Of a stretch of DNA of 64,000 bases, positions 36,953 to 45,995 are shown piece after piece. How positions within the stretch are numbered: the stretch's first letter is position 1; each line of letters opens with the position of its first letter. The translations under genes and the position numbers were made by a program. The notes under the pieces are model-generated. The model saw only the letters and a program-made list of their open reading frames with translations. It ran no database searches and was not told the origin of the DNA. Origin of the DNA: Blautia sp. XA-2221 (GTDB lineage Bacteria; Bacillota; Clostridia; Lachnospirales; Lachnospiraceae); NCBI RefSeq assembly GCF_028767025.1, contig NZ_JAJQXX010000014.1:23052-87051 (forward strand). Reading direction: 5' to 3'.

Positions 36953-36993
36953 TTCTTTAAAAAAACTCTAAGGGGATTTTTCTTTTTAAAGAA
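36953..36993. promoter_or_regulatory. 11-bp inverted repeat between permease operon and response regulator
   Basis: TTCTTTAAAAA (36953-36963) and TTTTTAAAGAA (36983-36993) are perfect arms, 19 nt apart. They lie in the 186-nt divergent gap and could be the binding site of the adjacent response regulator. A possible -35 TTTACA follows at about 36997, with only a 19-nt spaced TAAGAT. Confidence 0.45.
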
Positions 36994-37094
36994 AGTTTAC
37001 AGAATGTTTTGTTAGGATGATAAGATAGCATCAGACTATACGGGGTGTTCTCTCCACAGGCTGACGCAATTTCTGAACAACGAGAGGTAAACAC

Positions 37095-37775
37095 ATGAAT
37101 ATTTTAATGATTGAAGATGACCGGGAGCTGTGCTCTGCTGTTTCCTTCCGTCTGGAACAGGAAGGATTCTCTGTAACTCTCTGCCATGACGGTGAAGAAG
37201 GTCTTTATTATATGCAGGAAACGCCTTATGACCTTGTGATTCTGGATCGAATGCTCCCTCATATGAATGGAATCGAGGTCCTCAAAGAAGCCCGCTCCCG
37301 TCAGATCAAAACACCTGTTATCATCCTTACCGCCCTTGGTGAGCTAAATGACCGTCTTACCGGTCTGAACTGCGGTGCTGACGACTACATGGTAAAGCCC
37401 TTTGCCTTTGAAGAACTTCTTGCCAGAATCCGCTGTCTTCTGCGCCGTCCTGCTGCCTACAATCCTGCTGCTGATGCAGTTTCTCTGGGAGATGTTACCT
37501 TTATCCCGGAAACCCGCCGCCTTTCCAGCGGCAAAAAGGACTGCACTCTTTCCAGCCGGGAGGGAGATCTTATGGAAGTTTTTCTCCGCAACCCCGGACA
37601 AACACTTCCCCGCCAGCTGCTTCTTACAAGAGTCTGGGGACTTGACGCTGATGTGGAGGAAGGAAACCTTGACAATTATATTCATTTTCTGCGCCGACGG
37701 CTAAAAACCGTAGAAAGCTCCCTGCAGATAAAAACTGTCCGGGGCGTGGGCTATCAGCTGGAGGTTTTTCAGTAA
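37095..37775 (+). CDS. OmpR-family response regulator
   Basis: 226 residues. The receiver domain has acidic residues in MIEDDREL, the phospho-acceptor Asp in LVILDRMLPHMNGIEV, Thr in VIILTALGE and Lys in DYMVKPFAFEELLAR. The winged helix-turn-helix C-terminus has LSSREGDLMEVFLRNPGQ and the recognition region EGNLDNYIHFLRRRL. GAGAGG precedes the ATG. The cognate kinase is probably the plus-strand gene at 40586, separated by an oppositely oriented solute-binding gene. It likely controls the surrounding transport genes. Confidence 0.92.
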   Translation: MNILMIEDDRELCSAVSFRLEQEGFSVTLCHDGEEGLYYMQETPYDLVILDRMLPHMNGIEVLKEARSRQIKTPVIILTALGELNDRLTGLNCGADDYMVKPFAFEELLARIRCLLRRPAAYNPAADAVSLGDVTFIPETRRLSSGKKDCTLSSREGDLMEVFLRNPGQTLPRQLLLTRVWGLDADVEEGNLDNYIHFLRRRLKTVESSLQIKTVRGVGYQLEVFQ

Positions 37776-37784
37776 CATCTCCTG

Positions 37785-37824
37785 AACCGGACTGATTTTT
37801 CATAATATCTGTCCGGTTTTTCTC
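37785..37824 (+). terminator. terminator after the response regulator
   Basis: AACCGGAC (37785-37792) pairs with GTCCGGTT (37811-37818), followed by TTTCTC. Confidence 0.75.
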
Positions 37825-37851
37825 ATATACATTTCAGTTCATAATCACAAA

Positions 37852-37920
37852 CGGCAGTTATCTTCTTCCGGTTTTCTCTTCTGAAATTCCGGTTTTTAGA
37901 TAACTGCCGCTTTTAATTTT
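37852..37920. terminator. long hairpin between convergent genes
   Basis: CGGCAGTTATCT (37852-37863) and AGATAACTGCCG (37898-37909) form a perfect 12-bp stem with an inner CCGG pairing, followed by CTTTTAATTTT on the plus strand. It separates the response regulator from the convergent solute-binding gene. Confidence 0.65.
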
Positions 37921-37975
37921 CACCTCATAAATCTGACAATCTGAAGATCATTGTTCTGCCGGATCGTACCGCTTT

Positions 37976-40324
37976 TTATTCAGACAGATATAGGTTGGCC
38001 TGCTGGATTGCTCCCTTTGCAGCCTCCTCAAGGCTGATCTCGCCTTCCAGATATCTGCTGCCGTTTGAGGCAACTGCCTCCAGTATGATTTCATTCTGTT
38101 CTGACGGCTGAGTCAGAGTTTTTCCAAGCTCCTGAATATACTTTGTATTTTCCTCATCTGCTCTTACAATATCAAATTCTATATATTCTCCTGTCTCTGC
38201 ATTTCCAGATCCAAGCGTTCCCAGTTTTCCGTTTTCATCTCCCACTGCCCAGTACTCTCCACTGTCATAAACAGTTTCGTTCACCGGGAAACCTTCACTT
38301 GTTCCTGTTTCCTGACCTTCCTTACTGAACAGAAACTCTACCAGTTTTTCCGCTGCCTCAGGTTCTGCTGCTTTGGCGCTGATTCCCACTGTCTGTTTCG
38401 GGATAAAGCAGTTCTGAGCCTGTCCATTCCAGAGAATGTGTGCCAGATTCGGATCTTTCTGTTCTGCACTGTACAGATAGCTCAGCCCGTCCGGAGAGGA
38501 AAGCAGTCCGGCTGAAAGCTTATAATATCCTCCAAGTACGCTGATGGCAGAAGCAGACATATCAGACATCATTTTTATTTCGCTCATGGAATGTATAGCA
38601 AAGCCCTGAGCTTTCAGCGCATCAATTCCGGCTTTTCCAGTCTGATAGATACGATTTGCCTGTTCCAGATATTCGGTCACTGCAGCCTCATCCAACGTTC
38701 CATCCTCTTTTAACCATGCAGGAGCATTTACATCTGCAAGCAATCTGATAAATGGATCTGCACCTCCTGCAAGAAGAGAAATTGATATATATTTTTCAGA
38801 ATACTCACCCTGATATTTTTCCAAAGTATCTGCCATAGATGTAAGATCTGTAATGGAAGTTACATCCTCTTTCTGTCCCTGAATCATTGGAATTCCAAAT
38901 CTCACAGGCATCACATACTGACTTCCGTCCTCCTGGACATAGCTCTCACGGATATTTTCAAGAATACCATCCTCTTTCTCAATTTTATCAAGAATACCAC
39001 TGATATCCTTTAACATTCCTTTTTCCACATAGGTATCTGAAGGAATGCCGTCCATTACAAGGACATCCGGACCGTTTCCTGCCATGATTTCTGTGTTAAG
39101 ATTTTTCAGGGCGTCTGTACCTGTCATGGCGTCTTCATCCGTAATACCGATTTCCAGATTCAGATAGATGTCCGGATACTTTTTCTGGAACAGAGCTGCC
39201 ACCTGGCGAATATAGGTGTTATCTGTAAGAGAATAAACCGTCAGCTCTGTATCCGGTGTTGCAGGTGTATCCGGGGAATACGCATATTTCAGAATCTTCC
39301 CTGAATTTCCCATATCTGCAGCGCTGTCCTGAACTGCCAGATAAAAATTTCCGTCCTTATCTCTTACCATGGAAATCAGAGAAATGTCCGGAGACGATAT
39401 CCGGTTTAGTTTTCCGTCAATCACCTGCTCTACTACACTGCCGCCAAAAGAATATCTGTATATGCCTTTATCATCTGTATAAAAAATACTGTCCTTCTCA
39501 TCTCCTTTTGTAAATACCAGTGGAAACGAGCTTGTGCTTGTCATCTGTAGGTTCATCTCATCAGAGGTGATCTGCTCTGTAAGAGCCGCTTCATCTTCAA
39601 GGGGCTCCCCTGTTTCCAGATTATAATAATGAAGAGTGGTGTCCGTCACAGCAATCAGATGATTTCCAAGCACTGCAAAGCAGCTGACTGTTCCTCCTTC
39701 CTCATATTTGCGGACAATACTTCCGTCTTCCAGGCTAATTTCCAGAAGGGCGGTAGCAAAATCATTAATAATAACTGTATTATGATCTGTAAATCTTGCA
39801 TCTGTAATATATCCGCTGGAAAGCTCATTTCCGATATCCATTTTCTGGTTGGTTCCGTCAGGCGAAATATAGTAATAAGACATTTCTTCCACGTTTTCAG
39901 AAAAAGGATAAATGGTGAGAAAAATCCCTCCGTCAGCACTCAGCTTCGGATAAGAAACCGTGTATTTTGCAGAATCAATTCCCAAAAGCTCTGTAAGGTT
40001 TTTTGCTTCTCCCCAGGTTTTTCCTCCATCTGAAGAATCGGCATAAAAAGATCCCTCACCGCTTCTGAAATAGCAGACCCGAAGACTTCCATCCTCAAGC
40101 ATTGTCATATCTGCAATATCTCCACAGCCCTCCGGAAGCGTCACATCCTCTTCCAGATATCTGCCCATTGCCGTATTCTTTTTTTCTTTATTCTGTTCAC
40201 CGGACTGACCGGAATCTGCTGATTTATTTTTTTGCTCCGCACCGCATCCTACAAGTCCCGGCATAACCGCCAGCGCAAAAGCTGCCGTCAGCGCTGTCCC
40301 CTTTTTCCATATCTGATGTCTCAT
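37976..40324 (-). CDS. lipoprotein: probable beta-propeller fused to ABC solute-binding domain
   Basis: 782 residues, about twice the size of a normal solute binder. The signal ends in lipobox LVGC (Cys27). Residues ~60-370 are repeat-rich strands: MLEDGSLRV, SSDGGKTWGEAKN (a BNR/Asp-box-like turn), KLSADGGIFL, YTDDKGIYRYS and VRDKDGNFYLAV, suggesting a beta-propeller. From ~375 it is a family-1 solute binder (QVAALFQKKYPDIYLNLEI, GNGPDVLVMDG, EFLFSKEGQE). GGGAGG precedes the ATG. It lies between the response regulator and kinase genes on the opposite strand, upstream of the MalF/MalG-type genes. It probably delivers a ligand to these permeases or senses it. Confidence 0.8.
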   Translation of the reverse strand: MRHQIWKKGTALTAAFALAVMPGLVGCGAEQKNKSADSGQSGEQNKEKKNTAMGRYLEEDVTLPEGCGDIADMTMLEDGSLRVCYFRSGEGSFYADSSDGGKTWGEAKNLTELLGIDSAKYTVSYPKLSADGGIFLTIYPFSENVEEMSYYYISPDGTNQKMDIGNELSSGYITDARFTDHNTVIINDFATALLEISLEDGSIVRKYEEGGTVSCFAVLGNHLIAVTDTTLHYYNLETGEPLEDEAALTEQITSDEMNLQMTSTSSFPLVFTKGDEKDSIFYTDDKGIYRYSFGGSVVEQVIDGKLNRISSPDISLISMVRDKDGNFYLAVQDSAADMGNSGKILKYAYSPDTPATPDTELTVYSLTDNTYIRQVAALFQKKYPDIYLNLEIGITDEDAMTGTDALKNLNTEIMAGNGPDVLVMDGIPSDTYVEKGMLKDISGILDKIEKEDGILENIRESYVQEDGSQYVMPVRFGIPMIQGQKEDVTSITDLTSMADTLEKYQGEYSEKYISISLLAGGADPFIRLLADVNAPAWLKEDGTLDEAAVTEYLEQANRIYQTGKAGIDALKAQGFAIHSMSEIKMMSDMSASAISVLGGYYKLSAGLLSSPDGLSYLYSAEQKDPNLAHILWNGQAQNCFIPKQTVGISAKAAEPEAAEKLVEFLFSKEGQETGTSEGFPVNETVYDSGEYWAVGDENGKLGTLGSGNAETGEYIEFDIVRADEENTKYIQELGKTLTQPSEQNEIILEAVASNGSRYLEGEISLEEAAKGAIQQANLYLSE

Positions 40325-40585
40325 TTTATGTCCTCCCTGTTTTTTTATTTTGCCCTAGCATATCAGCCTTATCTCGAAATAACCTCTAAATGCTCTCCAT
40401 TTTTCTTACACATCTTATATCCTTAGAGATTCTTTTGAGGGTTCTGTGCAATAATCTCTGTATCTTTCACAGGGGCTTTTGTGCTATGATAGATACAAGA
40501 ACAGCTGTATTTTCCCTGTTTTTCGCCATGTACTGCGAAAATATTTCTATGCTGTTTATAAAACTATACAATTAAGGAGGCTGTC

Positions 40586-41863
40586 ATGTTCCGGAAACTC
40601 CATATCCATATGACACTGTTTTCTACATTTATTACAGGAACTATCCTTGTTCTTCTGGCTTCTGCCTGCCTTGTCATCACAGAGAGCAATATCCGTCAGA
40701 AGCATTATACTGTATTTACCAATAATGCTTATTCCTGTGTTTCTCATCTAGAAAGTCAGAATGTCCTGTCTCATCGCTGGATCCAGCAGGTAGAAACCAA
40801 CTACAACATAGATATGCAGATTTACGATGGAAATACTCCGCTGTTTTTTGAACAGCTTCACAGCAAAGACGATATGAAGAAGATCTTTGAGCAGGCAAAA
40901 AAAGAGTCTGCGAAGAATCACGGACTGAATCTTGACAGTCCCCAGTCCTCTCAGGCTCTGTCAAAGATTGCCATGTTCCAGCTTCCGGGATATTATGCCT
41001 GCACTGCCAGAATCCCAAAAAACGGCGGTATCCTGAATACTATTATCCTTTATCCTCTGGATGCACAGTCAAAACAGATCAGAACGATCAGATTTGTTTT
41101 TTTTGCGGCAGTTATTGCCGCCATCTCAGCACTGGCTGTGTTTTCCTGGTTCTTTACAAGAAAAATGATCCGCCCTCTGGAAAAAAACCGGAAAGAGCAG
41201 AATGCTTTTATTGCCGCAGCCTCTCATGAGCTCCGCTCTCCTCTTACTGTGATACAGACAAGTCTGTCCGCCATTTCCTATGCGGAGCCGGAACAGACAG
41301 AGCACTTTATTTCTATCAGCCTTGACGAATGTAAAAGAATGTCCCGGCTGATCCAGGATATGCTGTCGCTTTCCAGATCAGATAATCACACCTGGATTCT
41401 GGACTGTACCTCCTGTGAAATGGATACCCTTCTGTTGGATGTGTACGAAAAATACGAGCAGACTGCCCGCCAGAAAAAAAAGCAGCTCCTCATTGAGCTG
41501 CCTGAAGATTCTCTCCCAGTGTGCTTCTGTGACAGCCTGAAAATTTCTCAGGCTCTGGCGATCCTGATTGATAACGCTCTTACCTATGTGCCGGAAGGAG
41601 GCGTTATCCGCCTTTCTGCCAGACAGGAAACATCTTCCGTTGCTCTGTTTGTTTCTGACAATGGCCCCGGTATTCCAGATTCGGAAAAAGATTCTGTATT
41701 TCAGAGATTCTACCGTTCCGACACTTCAAGAAATGACAAACAGCATTTTGGTCTTGGACTTTGCATTGCAAAAGAAATTGCTCTGCTTCATCACGGCACA
41801 CTGACCATTCTTGACACTCCCGGAGGCGGCGCTACCTTTAAACTGAAACTTCCTTTGAATTAA
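40586..41863 (+). CDS. sensor histidine kinase
   Basis: 425 residues. Two membrane helices (~11-33 and ~168-190) flank an extracellular sensor of about 130 residues. The kinase core has all boxes: H-box ASHELRSPLTVI, N-box ILIDNALTYVPEGG, G1 SDNGPGIPD, F-box VFQRFYRSD and G2 HFGLGLCIAKEI. AAGGAGG precedes the ATG. A -10 TGC-TATGAT (extended) lies near 40480-40493. It likely phosphorylates the response regulator at 37095, although the solute-binding gene lies between them on the other strand. Confidence 0.92.
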   Translation: MFRKLHIHMTLFSTFITGTILVLLASACLVITESNIRQKHYTVFTNNAYSCVSHLESQNVLSHRWIQQVETNYNIDMQIYDGNTPLFFEQLHSKDDMKKIFEQAKKESAKNHGLNLDSPQSSQALSKIAMFQLPGYYACTARIPKNGGILNTIILYPLDAQSKQIRTIRFVFFAAVIAAISALAVFSWFFTRKMIRPLEKNRKEQNAFIAAASHELRSPLTVIQTSLSAISYAEPEQTEHFISISLDECKRMSRLIQDMLSLSRSDNHTWILDCTSCEMDTLLLDVYEKYEQTARQKKKQLLIELPEDSLPVCFCDSLKISQALAILIDNALTYVPEGGVIRLSARQETSSVALFVSDNGPGIPDSEKDSVFQRFYRSDTSRNDKQHFGLGLCIAKEIALLHHGTLTILDTPGGGATFKLKLPLN

Positions 41864-41874
41864 AATTGTCCATG

Positions 41875-41990
41875 GCTGGAATATTTCATGTACTGAAGCA
41901 CTTTATAAACCGGAAACTTTTTATATACTGAATCTCTTTATGTGTCAAAACACTTGATACACCGGAATATTTCATGTACTGGATTTCTTT
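41875..41990. repeat. three degenerate tandem repeats after the kinase gene
   Basis: The unit GGAATATTTCATGTACTG occurs exactly at about 41876 and 41964. A diverged copy (GGAAACTTTTTATATACTG) begins near 41913, each copy preceded by or near ACC. Unit length is about 40-50 nt. No coding function is seen. Confidence 0.5.
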
Positions 41991-42009
41991 CGAAACTGCT
42001 TCTCTATAG

Positions 42010-42066
42010 AAAAACTGCTTCTCTCTGAATCCATATTTCCGGAAAAGAGAAAAGCAGTTTTCTTTT
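42010..42066. terminator. bidirectional terminator
   Basis: AAAACTGCTTCTCTC pairs with GAGAAAAGCAGTTTT, with T-rich sequence on both sides. It lies between the kinase and the convergent MacB-type permease. Confidence 0.8.
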
Positions 42067-42072
42067 TATGAT

Positions 42073-43323
42073 TTATTCACTTCTCAATGCATCAATAGGA
42101 TTCAGGTTTGCAGCCTTTACAGAAGGCAGAAGTCCGAAGATCACTCCGATCAATGTAGAAAACAGCACCGAACCTATAATGGCCGGAATACTGATTGCTG
42201 TAGGCGCTCCGGAAATTTCCGACACCACCCTGGACAAAATAATTCCAAGAATTACTCCGATCACGCCTCCAATACTGGTAAGCATGGAAGCCTCTGTAAG
42301 AAACTGATAAAGAATCACTTTTTTTCTTGCCCCAATGGCTTTTTTCAGACCAATCTCACTGGTTCTCTCAGTAACCGAAACCAGCATAATATTCATAACA
42401 CCGATTCCACCTACCAGAAGGGAAATACTTGCGATCCACAGAAGCTGCTGATTTGTACTCTCACTGAGCTGCTGCATATCCTTAACTTTTTCCATTACAT
42501 CATCTGCTTTGTATTTAAACTTGGAATCTTCCTGGATTCCCTGATTTAAAATCTTTGCCGCATCGTTTCCCGCTGAACTCATATTATCTGTAGAATCTGC
42601 TTTGATCACAACATTTTCCGGCTCGTCAAACTGAAATGCAATGGGCCAGCATTTGCTGGGAATCATTACAGTTCCCACAACCGTCTGATAATAGGAATAA
42701 TATTCTTCAAGACTTGAAATGTTAGGCTGATAACTGTCTCCCTGCTGAACAATTCCTACAACTGTAAAAGGATCGTCTCCGATCTCAATGGTTTTTCCCA
42801 AAGGATCCTCTCCGGAAAAAAGATTCTCTGCCGCATTGCTGTCAATCAGAGCCACCTTATTCAGATTGTCATAGTCCTTCTGAATAAAGCCTCTTCCTGA
42901 TCTGACCATATATCCGCAGGTATCCAGATAATTTTCATCAATTCCGTATACCGTACCTCCCTGCAGCGCAGTATTCTGGTAATATATGCTGCTGTAAGTG
43001 CTTGTATGAAAAAATGTAGCATTCTCCACATGCTCCATATCCATAACTTCTTCTTTCTGCTCTTTGGTCAAAAGAGGCGGTTTGCCGCTGTCAGTCATTC
43101 CAAACATAGGATCATAGCCGCTGTCACCGGAATAAAGACTGATAGTAACCGTATTATTTCCTGAACCAATCAGATCTTCTTTAATCTGTTCACTTGTTCC
43201 CTTTATCGTAGATACAATAGCAATAATAGAAGCAATTCCGATAATGATACCCAGCATAGTCAGAAAGGAACGCATTTTATGGGACCAGATTCCCTGAATG
43301 GATATCCTTATATTTTCAAGCAT
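42073..43323 (-). CDS. MacB-type ABC exporter permease
   Basis: 416 residues. N-terminal helix MRSFLTMLGIIIGIASIIAIVS, a large extracellular core of about 230 residues, then the FtsX/MacB helix cluster with the signature GGIGVMNIMLVSVTERTSEIG followed by KKAIGARKKVIL. It ends with LPSVKAANLNPIDALRSE, typical of the family. It would work with the ATPase at 45302 and the adaptors at 43338 and 45996 to export a substrate or carry out envelope work. GGTGG precedes the ATG. It is the last gene of the operon, 14 nt after the adaptor. Substrate unknown; peptide export or resistance is common in the family. Confidence 0.9.
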   Translation of the reverse strand: MLENIRISIQGIWSHKMRSFLTMLGIIIGIASIIAIVSTIKGTSEQIKEDLIGSGNNTVTISLYSGDSGYDPMFGMTDSGKPPLLTKEQKEEVMDMEHVENATFFHTSTYSSIYYQNTALQGGTVYGIDENYLDTCGYMVRSGRGFIQKDYDNLNKVALIDSNAAENLFSGEDPLGKTIEIGDDPFTVVGIVQQGDSYQPNISSLEEYYSYYQTVVGTVMIPSKCWPIAFQFDEPENVVIKADSTDNMSSAGNDAAKILNQGIQEDSKFKYKADDVMEKVKDMQQLSESTNQQLLWIASISLLVGGIGVMNIMLVSVTERTSEIGLKKAIGARKKVILYQFLTEASMLTSIGGVIGVILGIILSRVVSEISGAPTAISIPAIIGSVLFSTLIGVIFGLLPSVKAANLNPIDALRSE

Positions 43324-43337
43324 AAAATTCCACCTTT

Positions 43338-45305
43338 CTACTGATACAGCTCTTCAAGAGTAACGTCCTTTGTCTTAACACCCTCTTTTGCTGTTTTTCC
43401 ATAAGGGAATGCAATCTTATCTTCTCTGGTGATTCCGCCTTTTACAATTACAGACATTCCGCCGTTTGCATTTCCCCCAACAGTCAGAGGCTGTTTTTTC
43501 AGTACTCCGTTTTCTTCCTTATACACATAATAAGCTCCGTTTTCGGTTCTTACAAATGCTTTGTCCAGAACAATCACTCCTGAATTTTCTGTGCCGCCCT
43601 GAATATTTATACTCAGCCAGTCATCCTCTGTTACCTGAACAGATTTATCTGTGATCGTGGCGCTGTAAGTATAATAAGAAACATTTGGATTTCCATTACC
43701 TGTTCCGTAAACCTCATCCGATACCGGATACTCAGATACATCTACAACCTCCGCATCAAAAGCTCCGTTTGAGCCGGAACAGTTCAGGATCGTTCCCTCC
43801 TGTATCTTATCCAGAAGCAGCTCGCTGACTGTACCTTTTACATAATAGCCTTCTTTGCTTTTTACAGTCATAAACGCATTTCCGTCTGATACTCCGGTAA
43901 CCGGATCGCCTACTTTTGCAATGGTTCCGTCCAGCTTACTGTAAATAACTTCTTTGTTTACCTTTTTTTCCAGCTTACCAATGTTAATGTCGCTCTGTCT
44001 GATATCCAACTTCAGACCTTCTACCTTTGTCTGCTGAATCTTAATAGCTTCTTCTCTGGAAATAGTCACCCCCGGATCGCCGCCACCCATATCGTCTCCG
44101 CCTCCGGGTATCTCAAAATCATCTTCATAGTGAGAGGCTCCCTCAAGGGTATATTCCACAGAAGCAGTTTCTTCTACCATTTTTTCCAGAAGGCTTCCAT
44201 CTATCAGATAATATCCGGTACAGGATTCTTTTCTGTCGGCAAAATTCGTGATTGTGTCATTGTGATGAAATTCCAGCTGATACCAGTATCCATTGATTCC
44301 CGGCTCTTTTGTTCCATCAGCCTTAAAGCCTGCCATTTTGTTTAAAAATCCTCCTGTGGCAATGACTTTTCCTTTGGCTGAGCTGCAAAGAAACACAAAC
44401 GGATCCTCCTCTGTACCAGTTCCTGTAAAAGGAACTGTATCTGCTTCCAGCTTCTGATAAAACTCCGGTTCTCCGTCTGTAATGTCATTTTCGTGACTGT
44501 CCGGTTCCGGATCAATGATTTCAATATCATTGTCTGAAGGACTATCTGTAAATTCCTCATCCGGAGTTTCTGAAGGAAGAGGTTCCGGAGAAGGCGTCAC
44601 AGAGGGCTCCGGTGTGATCTCGCCCTGACTGCCGTCTCCAAAATCAACAAAGCTGTCATCACCGGACGTTCCCTGATCGCCGGAATTCTGAGATGCGTCG
44701 CTGTTCCCCTGATCTGTTCCGGTATCCGGATTGCCGGAAGAAAAATCTTCCTCTGTTACAATCCCCATATCTGCTGCCGCAAGAATCGGTCTGGTTATTG
44801 CAGCCAGATAGCTTCCGTGTATGCTTCCCGCTGCGGAAATCATTTCACTGCCGTCTGCACTGCCAGCTGACGGCAGATCAGGAAGCTTACTGTCCTCTTC
44901 CTCTATGGGGCCACCATTTTTCAGGCTGTTCAGCCTGTTCACTGCCTTTTCCAGATCCTGTTCCTGCTTTTGTTTTTTCAGCTTTGCAATGTTCAGCTCC
45001 ATCTGGACAAGCGTCATATCAAAAGACATCAGCTTGTCGCCTTTTTTTACGGTATCCCCCTTCTGGACATACAGATCCTTAATGATCATGTCTTTATCCA
45101 CTGTTACATTCTGTGTTACATTTGTAACAATATTTCCATCCAGAGTGGTATCGTCCATATAATAATCAGAAGCCAGGCTGTCCACACTGACTACACCTAC
45201 GGTCTCTTTGTTATTATTTTTTAAATAAACTGCTCCACCCGCAGCACCTCCTGCCACCAGAGCCACCACAACAACACCTATGATGATCTTTTTGGCATTT
45301 TTCAT
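43338..45305 (-). CDS. HlyD-type adaptor with large internal insertion
   Basis: 655 residues. An N-terminal anchor (IIIGVVVVALVAGGAAGGAVYL) is followed by the first lipoyl half (DLYVQKGDTVKKGDKLMSF) and one coiled-coil helix (~100-130). About 280 residues then replace the normal hairpin turn: an acidic, Pro/Ser/Asp-rich linker plus a folded-looking part (EDPFVFLCSSAKGKVIATGG and GYWYQLEFHHND). The second helix (EEAIKIQQTKVEGLKLDIRQ) and second lipoyl half (YSKLDGTIAKVGDPV) follow, then beta-barrel domains. The ATG overlaps the ATPase stop by 4 nt. The insertion would sit far out from the membrane. Confidence 0.82.
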   Translation of the reverse strand: MKNAKKIIIGVVVVALVAGGAAGGAVYLKNNNKETVGVVSVDSLASDYYMDDTTLDGNIVTNVTQNVTVDKDMIIKDLYVQKGDTVKKGDKLMSFDMTLVQMELNIAKLKKQKQEQDLEKAVNRLNSLKNGGPIEEEDSKLPDLPSAGSADGSEMISAAGSIHGSYLAAITRPILAAADMGIVTEEDFSSGNPDTGTDQGNSDASQNSGDQGTSGDDSFVDFGDGSQGEITPEPSVTPSPEPLPSETPDEEFTDSPSDNDIEIIDPEPDSHENDITDGEPEFYQKLEADTVPFTGTGTEEDPFVFLCSSAKGKVIATGGFLNKMAGFKADGTKEPGINGYWYQLEFHHNDTITNFADRKESCTGYYLIDGSLLEKMVEETASVEYTLEGASHYEDDFEIPGGGDDMGGGDPGVTISREEAIKIQQTKVEGLKLDIRQSDINIGKLEKKVNKEVIYSKLDGTIAKVGDPVTGVSDGNAFMTVKSKEGYYVKGTVSELLLDKIQEGTILNCSGSNGAFDAEVVDVSEYPVSDEVYGTGNGNPNVSYYTYSATITDKSVQVTEDDWLSINIQGGTENSGVIVLDKAFVRTENGAYYVYKEENGVLKKQPLTVGGNANGGMSVIVKGGITREDKIAFPYGKTAKEGVKTKDVTLEELYQ

Positions 45306-45982
45306 GATTTCACCTCTTTTTCCTGAAGCACACCGTCACGGATCGTCACCACACGTTTTGCATGTGCGGCAATGTCCGGATCATGTGTGATCATCAGAAC
45401 TGTTACACCTTCGTCATTCAGCTTCTGAAAAAGCTCCATTACCTGAGCGCCTGATTTACTGTCCAGCGCACCCGTAGGCTCATCTGCAAGAAGAAGCTTC
45501 GGACTGTTTACAATCGCTCTTGCAATGGCTACTCTCTGCATCTGACCTCCGGAAAGCTGATTCGGCCGAAAATCCACTCTGTCTGAAAGTCCTACTCTTC
45601 CCAGCGCTTTCAGAGCTCTTTCCCGGCGTTCCTTTTTTGGCACCTTTGCATAGTTCAAAGGCATTTCCACATTTGCAAGAGCAGACTGCCTTGGAAGCAG
45701 ATGAAAACTCTGAAAAACAAAGCCAATTTTATTCAGACGAATATCTGACATGGCGTTTTCCGAACAGGAACGGACATCCTGTCCATCCAGAAAAAAGCTT
45801 CCCTTAGTAGCCTGATCCAGACATCCGATAATGTTCATCAAGGTTGTTTTCCCGGATCCAGAAGGTCCCATGATCGCCACATATTCGCCTTCCTCCATAG
45901 AAAAATTCACATCTTTCAGAACAGGAACTGTCATCTTTCCCTGAATGTAATCTTTATAAATCCCTTTTAGTTCAAGAATCAT
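45302..45982 (-). CDS. MacB/LolD-type ABC ATPase
   Basis: 226 residues from the ATG at 45982, which has AGGAGG just upstream; a longer frame overlaps the upstream gene. Walker A GPSGSGKTT, signature [14 protein letters not shown], Walker B LLLADEPTGALD and H-loop ITHDPDIA are intact. It energises the MacB-type permease encoded two genes on. It starts 13 nt after the first adaptor gene and overlaps the second by 4 nt. Confidence 0.93.
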   Translation of the reverse strand: MILELKGIYKDYIQGKMTVPVLKDVNFSMEEGEYVAIMGPSGSGKTTLMNIIGCLDQATKGSFFLDGQDVRSCSENAMSDIRLNKIGFVFQSFHLLPRQSALANVEMPLNYAKVPKKERRERALKALGRVGLSDRVDFRPNQLSGGQMQRVAIARAIVNSPKLLLADEPTGALDSKSGAQVMELFQKLNDEGVTVLMITHDPDIAAHAKRVVTIRDGVLQEKEVKS

Positions 45983-45995
45983 TCCATTCCTCCTG

